DNA of 64,000 nt, from assembly GCF_000380105.1 (NCBI RefSeq), contig NZ_KB904504.1, forward strand, positions 218 through 64,217, written 5' to 3'. A program made the translations under genes and the position numbers. Of the stretch, positions 19,007-27,771 are shown one piece after another; position 1 is the stretch's first letter, and each line of letters begins with the position of its first letter. This DNA is from Streptococcus orisratti DSM 15617 (lineage in GTDB: Bacteria > Bacillota > Bacilli > Lactobacillales > Streptococcaceae). Under the pieces are notes generated by a model. That model was not told the origin of the DNA. It searched no databases and worked only from the letters and a program-made list of their open reading frames with translations.

Positions 19007-20185
19007 ATGTTAAAAAAATCGTATCATCATAATATTGTCTGGCTAGGAGCAACGGAGTTCTTTAGTTTCTTTGGCATTACCAGTTTCTGGATTCTTTTTC
19101 TTACTCAACATGGCATGACGCTTTGGCAAGTAGGGATATTGGAAAGTATTTTCCACACTACTAGTCTTTTGTCTGAAGTCCCTTCGGGTATGTTGGCTGA
19201 TCGTTTTCATTACAGGACGAATTTGTACCTGGGTAGGATCATGTCGATTATCTCTTGTCTAATGATGCTCTTTGGACAAGGAAACTTTTGGATATACGCT
19301 CTAGGAATGGTTTTTAACGCCTGGTCCTATAATTTTGATTCTGGGACTAGCTCTGCTATGCTTTTTGAATCTGCTAAAGAAGCGGGGCTTGAAAATAGAT
19401 TCCTCAAAATTTCAAGTTTTTTATCAGGAACTGCAGAGGCGACTAGGACTATGGGAACAGTTATAGCAGGCGTTTTTGTCCATGGCTTACTTGATGTAAC
19501 TTACGTGATTCAGATTGCATTTTCACTGTTAGTTCTATTCTTTATCTTTATGATGAAAGAGCCGAGCGTTAAGGAAGAGAGAGATCAGCCAGCAAGTTTA
19601 AAAAATATTATAAAGACTGTAATCAAAGTCTTTAGGCGAACTCCGCGATTGCTTTACTGGCTCATGGTGAGTCAATTGATTTGTGTGTTCATGTGTATGT
19701 TCTATTTTTATTATCAAAATGAACTGGAATCCCTTGATTCGTGGCAAATTAGCTTAGTGATGTTGATTTCTAGCGGAGTGAATATTGGAGCAGTTTGGTT
19801 GGCTAGTCATCTTGGTGAAAATCAAAAAGCAAGCCGCATATTACCAATACTGGTTGCTTTGACTGGACTTCTATACATTTTTAGCTTTACAAAAATACCA
19901 ATGGTATATGTTCTCATTTATTTGCTGACTGACGGGATATACGCTTTCTTTCTGCCGATTTTTAATAATGATTTGCAGAATCAAATCCCAAGTGATGTCA
20001 GAGCAACCATGCTCAGTGTATGCTCTATGTTTTTTAGCTTATCCATGATTCTTGTTTTTCCAATGACTGGGCTTTTTATTGATTACTTTGGGTTCTCGCA
20101 AACCTTTTTAGGACTGGGGAGTGTTCTTGTGGTTTTGGGAATGATACTAATATGTGGGCACAGCTATTTTTCAAATGACAGATGA
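19007..20185 (+). CDS. MFS transporter
   Basis: 392 aa with about twelve membrane segments. The loop between segments 2 and 3 reads EVPSGMLADRFHYR, the MFS motif A pattern (G-x-L-a-D-r-x-x-r), as in streptococcal drug-efflux carriers of the MFS_1 family. The substrate is unknown. I start at 19007 (MLKKSYHH), with AAGGA 8 bases upstream. A terminator follows 8 bases after the stop. Confidence 0.8.
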   Translation: MLKKSYHHNIVWLGATEFFSFFGITSFWILFLTQHGMTLWQVGILESIFHTTSLLSEVPSGMLADRFHYRTNLYLGRIMSIISCLMMLFGQGNFWIYALGMVFNAWSYNFDSGTSSAMLFESAKEAGLENRFLKISSFLSGTAEATRTMGTVIAGVFVHGLLDVTYVIQIAFSLLVLFFIFMMKEPSVKEERDQPASLKNIIKTVIKVFRRTPRLLYWLMVSQLICVFMCMFYFYYQNELESLDSWQISLVMLISSGVNIGAVWLASHLGENQKASRILPILVALTGLLYIFSFTKIPMVYVLIYLLTDGIYAFFLPIFNNDLQNQIPSDVRATMLSVCSMFFSLSMILVFPMTGLFIDYFGFSQTFLGLGSVLVVLGMILICGHSYFSNDR

Positions 20186-20192
20186 CATAAGA

Positions 20193-20224
20193 AATCACGC
20201 AATTGCGTGGTTTTTTGATATAAT
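20193..20224 (+). terminator. MFS terminator abutting the phoH promoter
   Basis: The perfect palindrome CACGCAATTGCGTG is followed by six T (20211-20216). The last T begins the extended -10 TGATATAAT (20216-20224) that serves phoH. Confidence 0.8.
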
Positions 20225-20261
20225 AAAATATATTACAGATAAAAGAAATGAGGAACTCTAT

Positions 20262-21278
20262 TTGCAAGAGTATTCTGTTGATATTACATTAACCCACCCA
20301 GATGATGTTTTAGCTCTTTTTGGAACAAATGAACGTCACTTGAAATTGATTGAAGATCATTTAAATGTTGTTATCCATGCACGAACAGAGCGTGTGCAAA
20401 TTTTGGGAGATGACGAGGAAGCCGTTGAAGAAGCACGTTTGACCATTCAGGCACTTTTGGTTTTGGTTGGCCGTGGCATGATTGTCAATACTTCCGATGT
20501 TGTGACAGCCTTGTCTATGACACAAAATGGTTCCATTGATAAGTTTGTAGCTCTCTATGAGGAGGAAATTATCAAGGATAGTTATGGAAAGCCGATTCGT
20601 GTCAAGACCTTAGGGCAAAAGGTTTATGTGGATAGTGTGAAAAAACATGATGTGGTCTTTGGGATTGGACCCGCAGGGACCGGTAAGACATTTCTAGCTG
20701 TAACATTGGCGGTGACGGCTCTCAAGCGTGGGCAAGTTAAGCGTATTATTTTGACTCGACCTGCGGTAGAAGCAGGGGAAAGTCTAGGTTTCTTACCAGG
20801 AGATCTCAAAGAAAAAGTCGATCCCTATCTAAGACCTGTTTATGATGCTCTTTATCAAATCCTTGGTAAAGAGCAGACTACGCGGCTCATGGAACGTGAA
20901 ATCATTGAAATTGCACCATTGGCTTACATGCGTGGTCGGACTTTGGATGATGCTTTTGTTATTTTAGATGAAGCGCAAAATACGACCATCATGCAGATGA
21001 AGATGTTTTTGACTCGCTTAGGATTCAATTCTAAGATGATTGTTAATGGGGATATTAGTCAGATTGACTTACCTCGCAATGTCAAATCGGGTTTGATTGA
21101 TGCGACCGAAAAATTAAGAAAGATTAAGCAGATTGATTTTGTTTACCTATCAGCCAAAGATGTTGTCCGTCATCCTGTGGTCGCTGAAATCATCAATGCT
21201 TATGAAAATGGTAATCAAACGGGGCGCAGCCATCTTCCAGAAGAAGAAAAAACTGAATTGATGGGAGACAGAAAGTGA
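20262..21278 (+). CDS. phoH: PhoH-like ATPase
   Basis: 338 aa from a TTG start at 20262 (LQEYSVDITLTHPDD), chosen because GAGGAA lies 7 bases upstream; the longer frame from ATG 20154 runs through the MFS terminator and phoH promoter. An N-terminal KH-like segment precedes the PhoH domain, with Walker A GPAGTGKT and Walker B AFVILDEAQNTT. This is a cytoplasmic P-loop ATPase linked to RNA metabolism, with unsettled biochemical role. The stop overlaps the next gene. Confidence 0.93.
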   Translation: MQEYSVDITLTHPDDVLALFGTNERHLKLIEDHLNVVIHARTERVQILGDDEEAVEEARLTIQALLVLVGRGMIVNTSDVVTALSMTQNGSIDKFVALYEEEIIKDSYGKPIRVKTLGQKVYVDSVKKHDVVFGIGPAGTGKTFLAVTLAVTALKRGQVKRIILTRPAVEAGESLGFLPGDLKEKVDPYLRPVYDALYQILGKEQTTRLMEREIIEIAPLAYMRGRTLDDAFVILDEAQNTTIMQMKMFLTRLGFNSKMIVNGDISQIDLPRNVKSGLIDATEKLRKIKQIDFVYLSAKDVVRHPVVAEIINAYENGNQTGRSHLPEEEKTELMGDRK

Positions 21279-21781
21279 TGAAAATCGAAATATTAGCGAA
21301 GTCTTATAGTTGCCGAAAAGTGACTCAATCAGATATTCCAAGTGTTTTGGCTCTATATGAAAGCAATCCTTTGTATTTTCAATACTGTCCTCCTCAGCCA
21401 AGTTTAGATAGTGTGATGGAGGATATTGCTCGCTTGCCTCAAGGGAAAACTCAAGATGACAAGTACTACGTTGGTTTTTGGGACGGTTATAGTCTAGTTG
21501 CTGTTATAGACTTTGTTTGTGCCTATCCTGATGAAAAGACGATTTTTATAGGCCTTTTTATGGTCAATCAAGCTTATCAAGGTAATGAAATTGGTAGTCA
21601 GATTGTGACCGAAGCGTTAGCTTATTTTGCAAAAAATTTCCAAAAAGTTCGCTTGGCTTATGTTAAGGGGAATCCTCAATCTCAACACTTTTGGGAAAAA
21701 CAAGGCTTCAAACCGACTGGAAGCGAAATAGAGCAGGAGTCTTATACTGTTGTTATAATGGAAAAGAATTTTTTGGGGTAA
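21275..21781 (+). CDS. GNAT N-acetyltransferase
   Basis: 168 aa with the GNAT fold: an acetyl-CoA-binding segment QAYQGNEIGSQIVTEAL (Q-x-x-G-x-G/A variant) and a C-terminal NPQSQHFWEKQGFKPTG. The substrate is unknown. Start is GTG 21275 or ATG 21278; both overlap the phoH stop, so translation is coupled. GGGAGA lies 7-10 bases upstream. Confidence 0.82.
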   Translation: MMKIEILAKSYSCRKVTQSDIPSVLALYESNPLYFQYCPPQPSLDSVMEDIARLPQGKTQDDKYYVGFWDGYSLVAVIDFVCAYPDEKTIFIGLFMVNQAYQGNEIGSQIVTEALAYFAKNFQKVRLAYVKGNPQSQHFWEKQGFKPTGSEIEQESYTVVIMEKNFLG

Positions 21782-21794
21782 CTAAATACCATCT

Positions 21795-21978
21795 AGTAAA
21801 TTGTATTGAAAGTTTGTTTTGGAACAGTTATCAGTTTTAGACGAAGTAACCTATCGTAGCATGATGACGAATATCTTCTTTATTATCACGATAAGATTAT
21901 TGGTGGAATCTATGACGATTATTTTCCACTCAAACTTGTTCATATAGCCTTGGATAGTATGACCAACTTACCTAGGTT
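21795..21978 (+). pseudogene. TfoX N-terminal domain relic
   Basis: The text reads KFVLEQLSVLDEVTYRSMM, then after a 1-base deletion near 21870 continues EYLLYYHDKIIGGIYDDYF..ALDSMTNLPRF. This is the N-terminal half of the small TfoX/Sxy-like family found in streptococci. It has no start codon, carries a frameshift, and is cut by repeat copy 2. Past the repeat a lysine-rich stretch (KKKAKKYEKGAKHG) may be its former tail. Confidence 0.6.
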
Positions 21979-22143
21979 TAAGAACCTGTATTCACAGTTC
22001 AGCACTCCTATCTAAGGCTAGTTTTTGAGCTACTCGTCGTTAGTTTTTTTCAAAATACAGCCGGTATTTCCTCAAAAAACTCCTTGATTAGTGAAAAACT
22101 ATCTCTTAGATAAAAGCACTTTACTTGTGAATGCAGACTCTAA
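21979..22143 (+). repeat. Interspersed near-palindromic repeat, copy 2
   Basis: Same element and orientation as the copy at 3033. It begins TAAGAACCTGTATTCACAG and ends TTGTGAATGCAGACTCTAA. It interrupts the TfoX relic and lies about 120 bases before the rhamnan cluster. Confidence 0.85.
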
Positions 22144-22215
22144 GAAAAAGGCTAAGAAATATGAAAAGGGAGCTAAGCATGGTTTCCTTTTTCTTTCGCA
22201 ATGCCTTTAATAATA

Positions 22216-22259
22216 TGATATAATAAACAATGATTGTATTTAGAATGGAGTAGTGTGCG
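22216..22259 (+). promoter_or_regulatory. rgpA promoter
   Basis: Extended -10 TG-A-TATAAT at 22216-22224, no convincing -35. TGGAG near 22246-22250 serves the GTG start at 22260. This is the only clear promoter ahead of the seven overlapping backbone genes. Confidence 0.65.
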
Positions 22260-23414
22260 GTGCAACATGTTTTTATTATCGGAAGTCGTGGCTTGCCAGC
22301 TCAGTATGGTGGTTTTGAGACTTTTGTAGAAGAATTGGTAAAACATCAACAGTCTTCAAATCTTAAATATCATGTTGCTTGTTTGAGTAACACAGAGCAT
22401 GAGACCCATTTTGAACACCTGGGAGCGGACTGTTTTACCATTAAAGCTCCTAAACTTGGACCAGCGCGTGTTATCGCTTATGACATGATGGCTATTAACT
22501 ATTGTCTGAAGATGGTGAAAGAGCAAAGAATTTCAAACCCCATTTTTTATCTTTTGGGAAACACCATTGGTGCTTTTATTGGCAGATTTGTTAAAAAGAT
22601 TCATGCTGTCGGTGGTCACCTTTTCGTCAATCCTGATGGACTAGAGTGGAAACGTAGCAAATGGTCTAAACCTGTTCAAGCTTATCTTAAGTATGCCGAG
22701 AAATGTATGGCAAATCAGGCAGATTTGGTCATTTCCGATAATATTGGTATTGAAACCTACATTAAGAATTCCTACCCAACGGCCAAGACGCGTTTTATTG
22801 CCTATGGGACGGATACTCAGGTATCTTCATTAACTGCCAAAGACCAAAAAATCAGAACTTACTTTGAAAAATGGGATTTGACTGAAAAAGGCTACTATCT
22901 TATCGTTGGTCGTTTTGTGCCTGAAAATAATTATGAAACTGCCATCAGAGAATTTATGCTGTCTGAGACTAAACGCGATTTGGTGGTTATTTGCAATCAT
23001 GAAGGCAATGCTTATTTTGACACTTTGAGAGCGAAGACACAATTCGATATGGACGAGCGCGTGAAGTTTGTTGGGACAGTTTATGATCGAGATCTTTTGA
23101 ATTATGTTCGTGAGAATACTTTCGCCTACATTCATGGTCATGAGGTGGGAGGGACCAATCCTGGTTTACTTGAGGCGCTTGGTCATACTGATTTAAATCT
23201 GGTTTTTGGTGTTGATTTTAACAAATCAGTTGCTCAGAGTAGTGCTTATTATTGGACAAAAGAGGCGGGTAATCTAGCCAGCCTCATCAACGATGTTGAC
23301 AAGCAATCTGATTTTAAAGCCCTTGGTGAGCAAGCACGAGCGATTATCAAAGAAAGCTACACTTGGGAGAAAATTGTAGGGGAGTACGAGGAGTTGTTTT
23401 TACATGAAAGTTAA
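22260..23414 (+). CDS. rgpA: Rhamnosyltransferase RgpA (GacB type)
   Basis: 384 aa, GT4/DUF1972-type glycosyltransferase (IIGSRGLPAQYGGFETFVEELV at the N-terminus). It adds the first rhamnose to the undecaprenyl-linked GlcNAc acceptor, starting the rhamnan chain at the inner membrane face. It starts on GTG. Its last 11 bases overlap rgpB. The rmlD gene that precedes this gene in group A streptococci is not here; a repeat and a gene relic occupy that place. Confidence 0.93.
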   Translation: MQHVFIIGSRGLPAQYGGFETFVEELVKHQQSSNLKYHVACLSNTEHETHFEHLGADCFTIKAPKLGPARVIAYDMMAINYCLKMVKEQRISNPIFYLLGNTIGAFIGRFVKKIHAVGGHLFVNPDGLEWKRSKWSKPVQAYLKYAEKCMANQADLVISDNIGIETYIKNSYPTAKTRFIAYGTDTQVSSLTAKDQKIRTYFEKWDLTEKGYYLIVGRFVPENNYETAIREFMLSETKRDLVVICNHEGNAYFDTLRAKTQFDMDERVKFVGTVYDRDLLNYVRENTFAYIHGHEVGGTNPGLLEALGHTDLNLVFGVDFNKSVAQSSAYYWTKEAGNLASLINDVDKQSDFKALGEQARAIIKESYTWEKIVGEYEELFLHES

Positions 23415-24336
23415 TATACTCATGTCCACCTACAATGGTGAGAAGTTTTTGACGGAGCAAATTGAGAGCATTCGCCAGCAGACGGTGACAGATTGGACAC
23501 TTTATATCCGCGATGATGGTTCTAGTGACAAGACTCCAGAGATTATTAAGGATTTTGTCGCCCAAGATGGCCGAATTTGCTTTATCAATGTTGATGACCG
23601 TGAGAATTTTGGGGTTATCAAGAATTTTTACACACTTTTGAAACATAGCAGAGCGGATTATTATTTTTTTAGCGACCAAGATGACATCTGGCTACCTAAT
23701 AAGTTAGAAGTGACCTTGGCTGAAGCTGAAAAATATGATGAAACCAAGCCTCTTCTGATTTATACAGACTTAAAAATTGTTGACCAAAAACTCAATGTTT
23801 TACACGAAAGTATGATTAAGACTCAGTCAGACCATGCCAACACGCAGCTCGTTCAGGAATTAACTGAAAATACGGTGACTGGTGGAACAACGATGATTAA
23901 CCATGTTTTGGCTGACCTATGGACAACGTATGATCGGTTGCTCATGCATGACTGGTATCTAGCATTGGTTGCAAGTAGTATGGGTAATCTGGTCTATATT
24001 GATCAGCCGACAGAGCTTTATCGTCAGCATGAGGCTAATGTTTTGGGAGCTCGTACTTGGTCAAAAAGGATGAAAAATTGGTTGAAACCGCATAAATTAG
24101 TCGAAAAATACTGGTGGTTAATTGAATCGAGTCAGACACAGGCTAGATTTTTGTTAGATTTAGATTTAACCAAGGATAAACGAGACTTGGTTGAAGCCTT
24201 TGTTACTATTTTAGAACAACCTTTGTTAGAACGTATTAGACGCCTAAGACACTACAAATTGCGAAAAAACCGCAGTTTTCACACCTTGGTTTTTCGCACA
24301 TTGATTATCACTAAATTTGGTTATGGGAGAAAATAA
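23404..24336 (+). CDS. rgpB: Rhamnosyltransferase RgpB (GacC type)
   Basis: 310 aa, GT2 family. The N-terminal Rossmann-like half has MSTYNGEKFLTEQIESI, the nucleotide-sugar motif IRDDGSSDKT and the DQDD segment FFSDQDDIW. It extends the rhamnan primer with dTDP-rhamnose. It overlaps rgpA by 11 bases and shares one base with rgpC (TAATG). Confidence 0.93.
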   Translation: MKVNILMSTYNGEKFLTEQIESIRQQTVTDWTLYIRDDGSSDKTPEIIKDFVAQDGRICFINVDDRENFGVIKNFYTLLKHSRADYYFFSDQDDIWLPNKLEVTLAEAEKYDETKPLLIYTDLKIVDQKLNVLHESMIKTQSDHANTQLVQELTENTVTGGTTMINHVLADLWTTYDRLLMHDWYLALVASSMGNLVYIDQPTELYRQHEANVLGARTWSKRMKNWLKPHKLVEKYWWLIESSQTQARFLLDLDLTKDKRDLVEAFVTILEQPLLERIRRLRHYKLRKNRSFHTLVFRTLIITKFGYGRK

Positions 24337-25142
24337 TGAATTTTTTTAATAAGGAAAATCGTATCTTATTAAGAGAAATGGTTAAAACAGATTTTAAACT
24401 TCGCTACCAAGGTAGCTTGATTGGGCATCTTTGGTCTATCCTTAAGCCCATGATGCTTTTTGCCATTATGTATTTGGTTTTCATTCGTTTCTTGCGTTTG
24501 GATGACCATACTCCTCACTATGCTATTGCGGTTTTGCTTGGGATGGTGACTTGGTCGTTTTTCCAAGAAGCAACCAATATGGGGATGGTTTCTATTGTGA
24601 CACGTGGTGATCTTTTGCGTAAGTTAAATTTTTCAAAGGAAATTATTGTTATCTCGTCAGTAGTCGGAGCAGCCATTAACTATGGCATTAACTTACTGGT
24701 TGTTCTTGTTTTTGCTCTGATTAATGGTGTTAGTATTAGTTGGGGATATTTGTGGATTTTTCCTCTTTTTATTGAGTTAGCTTTGATGGCGACAGGGGTT
24801 GCTTTTATTCTTGCTACTCTCTTTGTTAAATATCGTGATTTAGGTCCTGTTTGGGAAGTTGTCATGCAGGCAGGAATGTATGCTACGCCAGTTATTTATT
24901 CGCTGACTTATATTCTTCAAAATAATCACTTTACCATTGCTAAACTGATGATGCTTAATCCACTTGCGCAGATTATTCAAGATTTACGTCATTTTATTGT
25001 TTACAGCGGTACAACTCGCGGTTGGGATTTGTATAATCATCATATCTGGGGGCTAGTTCCATATTGCTTGCCAATACTCATTTTTATTTTGGGTTACGTC
25101 TTGTTTAGTAAGAATGCTAAGAAATTTGCGGAGATCTTATAA
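24336..25142 (+). CDS. rgpC: Rhamnan ABC exporter permease RgpC
   Basis: 268 aa with about six membrane segments and the ABC-2 type polysaccharide export signature DFKLRYQGSLIGHLWSILKPM. With RgpD it moves the lipid-linked rhamnan across the membrane. It overlaps its neighbours by one base on each side (TAATG). Confidence 0.95.
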   Translation: MNFFNKENRILLREMVKTDFKLRYQGSLIGHLWSILKPMMLFAIMYLVFIRFLRLDDHTPHYAIAVLLGMVTWSFFQEATNMGMVSIVTRGDLLRKLNFSKEIIVISSVVGAAINYGINLLVVLVFALINGVSISWGYLWIFPLFIELALMATGVAFILATLFVKYRDLGPVWEVVMQAGMYATPVIYSLTYILQNNHFTIAKLMMLNPLAQIIQDLRHFIVYSGTTRGWDLYNHHIWGLVPYCLPILIFILGYVLFSKNAKKFAEIL

Positions 25143-26356
25143 TGTCAGAAAATCAAGTTGCAGTAAAAGTGGAACACGTTTCCAAATTCTTCAAACTTCC
25201 TACAGAAAGTACACATAGCTTGCGTACCGCTCTTGTCAACCGATTTAAAGGGATAAAAGGTTATAAGGAACAACATGTTCTTAGAGACATTAATTTTGAA
25301 GTTAATAAGGGTGATTTCTTTGGGATTGTTGGGCGTAATGGCTCAGGAAAGTCAACATTGTTGAAAATCATTTCTCAAATTTATGTGCCTGAAAAAGGTC
25401 AGGTGACCATTGATGGTAAAGTCGTTTCCTTTATCGAATTAGGAGTTGGTTTCAATCCTGAATTAACTGGTCGTGAAAATGTCTATATGAATGGTGCTAT
25501 GCTCGGTTTTACCACTGAAGAAATTGACGCTATGTACGATGATATCGTTGAATTTGCCGAGTTGAAGGAATTCATGAACCAAAAACTCAAAAATTATTCG
25601 TCAGGGATGCAAGTACGTCTAGCTTTCTCGGTTGCCATTAAAGCACAAGGAGATATTTTGATTCTGGATGAAGTTTTGGCGGTTGGAGATGAAGCCTTCC
25701 AACGTAAGTGTAACGACTACTTCATGGAACGCAAAAAATCAGGCAAGACCACTATCTTGGTTACCCACGACATGGGAGCTGTTAAGAAATATTGTAACCG
25801 TGCTGTGCTAATCGAAAATGGTCTGGTTAAGGCTTACGGGGATCCGTTTGATGTTGCTAACCAATACAGCTATGATAATACTGAGCAAGTTCTGGATGAA
25901 ACTGAAGAAGAAGTTGAAACTAAGGAAGAAGTAGTTCAAGTTGAAAATGTTAGCGTTGAACTTCATTCACCAACTCGTATGACACCAAAAGAGATAGTCT
26001 CTTTTACTGTTTCTTATGATGTTCTTGAAGATATCCCTACCTATATTGCTTTGTCTTTAACAGATATTGACCGCAATATTTGGATTTATAATGACAATTC
26101 TATGGATATCCCCACATCTGGGGCTGGTCATAAAGAGATAACTTATGAATGCTCGTTGTCACAGGTGAATGATTTGAAGATGAAACTGGAAGTCACTATT
26201 CGTGATAAGGAGGGACAAATGCTTGGTTTTGCCAATGCTACTCAAACACCCATTATCTGGATTAATCGTGACGACATTGCTTCAGATGATGAGTCAGCAC
26301 TGGATTCAGCCAGTGGGTTAATTCAGCGCAATGGAAGTTGGACTTTTAATGATTGA
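25142..26356 (+). CDS. rgpD: Rhamnan ABC exporter ATPase RgpD
   Basis: 404 aa. The ATPase domain (residues 1-245) has Walker A GRNGSGKSTLLK, signature YSSGMQVRLAFS and Walker B ILILDEVLAVGD. After an acidic linker (about 255-275) there is a C-terminal beta-rich domain (about 275-395) of the Wzt C type that usually recognises the chain end of the exported polymer. Confidence 0.94.
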   Translation: MSENQVAVKVEHVSKFFKLPTESTHSLRTALVNRFKGIKGYKEQHVLRDINFEVNKGDFFGIVGRNGSGKSTLLKIISQIYVPEKGQVTIDGKVVSFIELGVGFNPELTGRENVYMNGAMLGFTTEEIDAMYDDIVEFAELKEFMNQKLKNYSSGMQVRLAFSVAIKAQGDILILDEVLAVGDEAFQRKCNDYFMERKKSGKTTILVTHDMGAVKKYCNRAVLIENGLVKAYGDPFDVANQYSYDNTEQVLDETEEEVETKEEVVQVENVSVELHSPTRMTPKEIVSFTVSYDVLEDIPTYIALSLTDIDRNIWIYNDNSMDIPTSGAGHKEITYECSLSQVNDLKMKLEVTIRDKEGQMLGFANATQTPIIWINRDDIASDDESALDSASGLIQRNGSWTFND

Positions 26357-26373
26357 GAATTGAGGATGTAATA

Positions 26374-27771
26374 ATGCCAAAAGTATCTGTTATTTGTACA
26401 AATTACAATAAAGGAAAGTGGATAGCAGATGCTATTGATAGCTTTTTGCGCCAAAAAACAACTTTTGAGTTTGAGATTATCCTTGTTGATGATTGTTCAA
26501 CAGATGAGTCTGTTGATATTATCCGTGATTATGAGCGACGCTATCCAGAACAGATTAGAACTTTTTTCAATGCTGAGAATCAAGGAATTGCTAAAACTTG
26601 GATTGCAATTTGTAAGGAAGCACGAGGGCAGTATATCGCTCGCTGTGATGGGGATGATTATTGGATTGATGATGAGAAACTGCAAAAACAGGTTGATTTA
26701 TTAGAATCCTCGCCAAATTCTCGGTGGTCTAACACGGAATTTAATATGGTTGATTCCATTGGTAGAACTACTCAGGTAGAGGTTTTTAAAAATCAAGTCA
26801 TCCCCTTGTTGACTTCTTATGAAGAAATGCTTGTTCTGAAGGGCATGACTATGGCATCAACTTGGTTGGTCGATGCCGATTTAATGCGTGAAGTAAATAA
26901 TCTTATTGATGTCAATACTGCTGATGATACTTTTGATATTCAGGTAGAATTGTTTAGAAAAACAAAGCTAAGTTTTTTACCAGATTCTACGACGGTTTAT
27001 CGAATGGATCCTGAGTCTGATTCGCGTACCCAAGATAATGTTAAACTGCAGAAACGTTTTGAAAGGTTATTACAAACACAGCTTAATTATTTAGAAAAAT
27101 ATCCGTTAAATTATCATCGCGCTCTTGAACTGCTACTTAGACAGGATAATCATTTTGAAATTGCTCTATCACGGAAAAGTGAGCAGGTATCACAGATTGA
27201 TAAGCAGTATGTGACCATCTACTTTGCTGGTGAAAATGAGGATTTTAATCAAGATAAAGTATTGGAAATAACTATGAAGTATCAAGACAGCTTCTCGTTT
27301 GATTTACCAGAAGATACAGCACGATTACGGATTGATCTTTCTGAAATACCAAGTTTTTATAAGCGAGTTGCTTTAATTGCTAAAGATTACCAGACAGAAA
27401 TTTTACCAAGTTTTACAAATGGGACACTAATTGGTAATTATGTCATGTTTACTGAAAGTGATCCACAGCTAATTTATGACATTTCAAAAATTGAAAAGAA
27501 AAACTTTACATTAAGCTATTCGATGTTTAATGTAGATAATATCAATTCTGACGATTTTGTAGCTAAAATTTTAACTCAGAATCTTTTGGAAGCATCTCAG
27601 GAAATAAATAATCTTAATTCTTACAAAGTTCAGTTTGAAATAGCAGATCAGGAGCGTTTATACTACAAGACGGCTCTAGAAGAGATGGTTGTCCGTTATA
27701 ATTCGGTCACTCATTCGCGCCGTTGGACTATTCCAACAAAAATTATCAACTTTTTTAGGAGAAAAAAATGA
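26374..27771 (+). CDS. rgpE: Glycosyltransferase RgpE (GacF type)
   Basis: 465 aa. The GT2 domain covers about residues 1-230 (VICTNYNKGKWIADAID, LVDDCSTDES, ARCDGDDYW). A long C-terminal part resembles no catalytic domain I recognise. It works in rhamnan synthesis; the precise linkage is not visible from sequence. I start at 26374 (MPKVSVIC), with GAGGA 7 bases upstream, rather than at 26353, which overlaps rgpD. Confidence 0.9.
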   Translation: MPKVSVICTNYNKGKWIADAIDSFLRQKTTFEFEIILVDDCSTDESVDIIRDYERRYPEQIRTFFNAENQGIAKTWIAICKEARGQYIARCDGDDYWIDDEKLQKQVDLLESSPNSRWSNTEFNMVDSIGRTTQVEVFKNQVIPLLTSYEEMLVLKGMTMASTWLVDADLMREVNNLIDVNTADDTFDIQVELFRKTKLSFLPDSTTVYRMDPESDSRTQDNVKLQKRFERLLQTQLNYLEKYPLNYHRALELLLRQDNHFEIALSRKSEQVSQIDKQYVTIYFAGENEDFNQDKVLEITMKYQDSFSFDLPEDTARLRIDLSEIPSFYKRVALIAKDYQTEILPSFTNGTLIGNYVMFTESDPQLIYDISKIEKKNFTLSYSMFNVDNINSDDFVAKILTQNLLEASQEINNLNSYKVQFEIADQERLYYKTALEEMVVRYNSVTHSRRWTIPTKIINFFRRKK

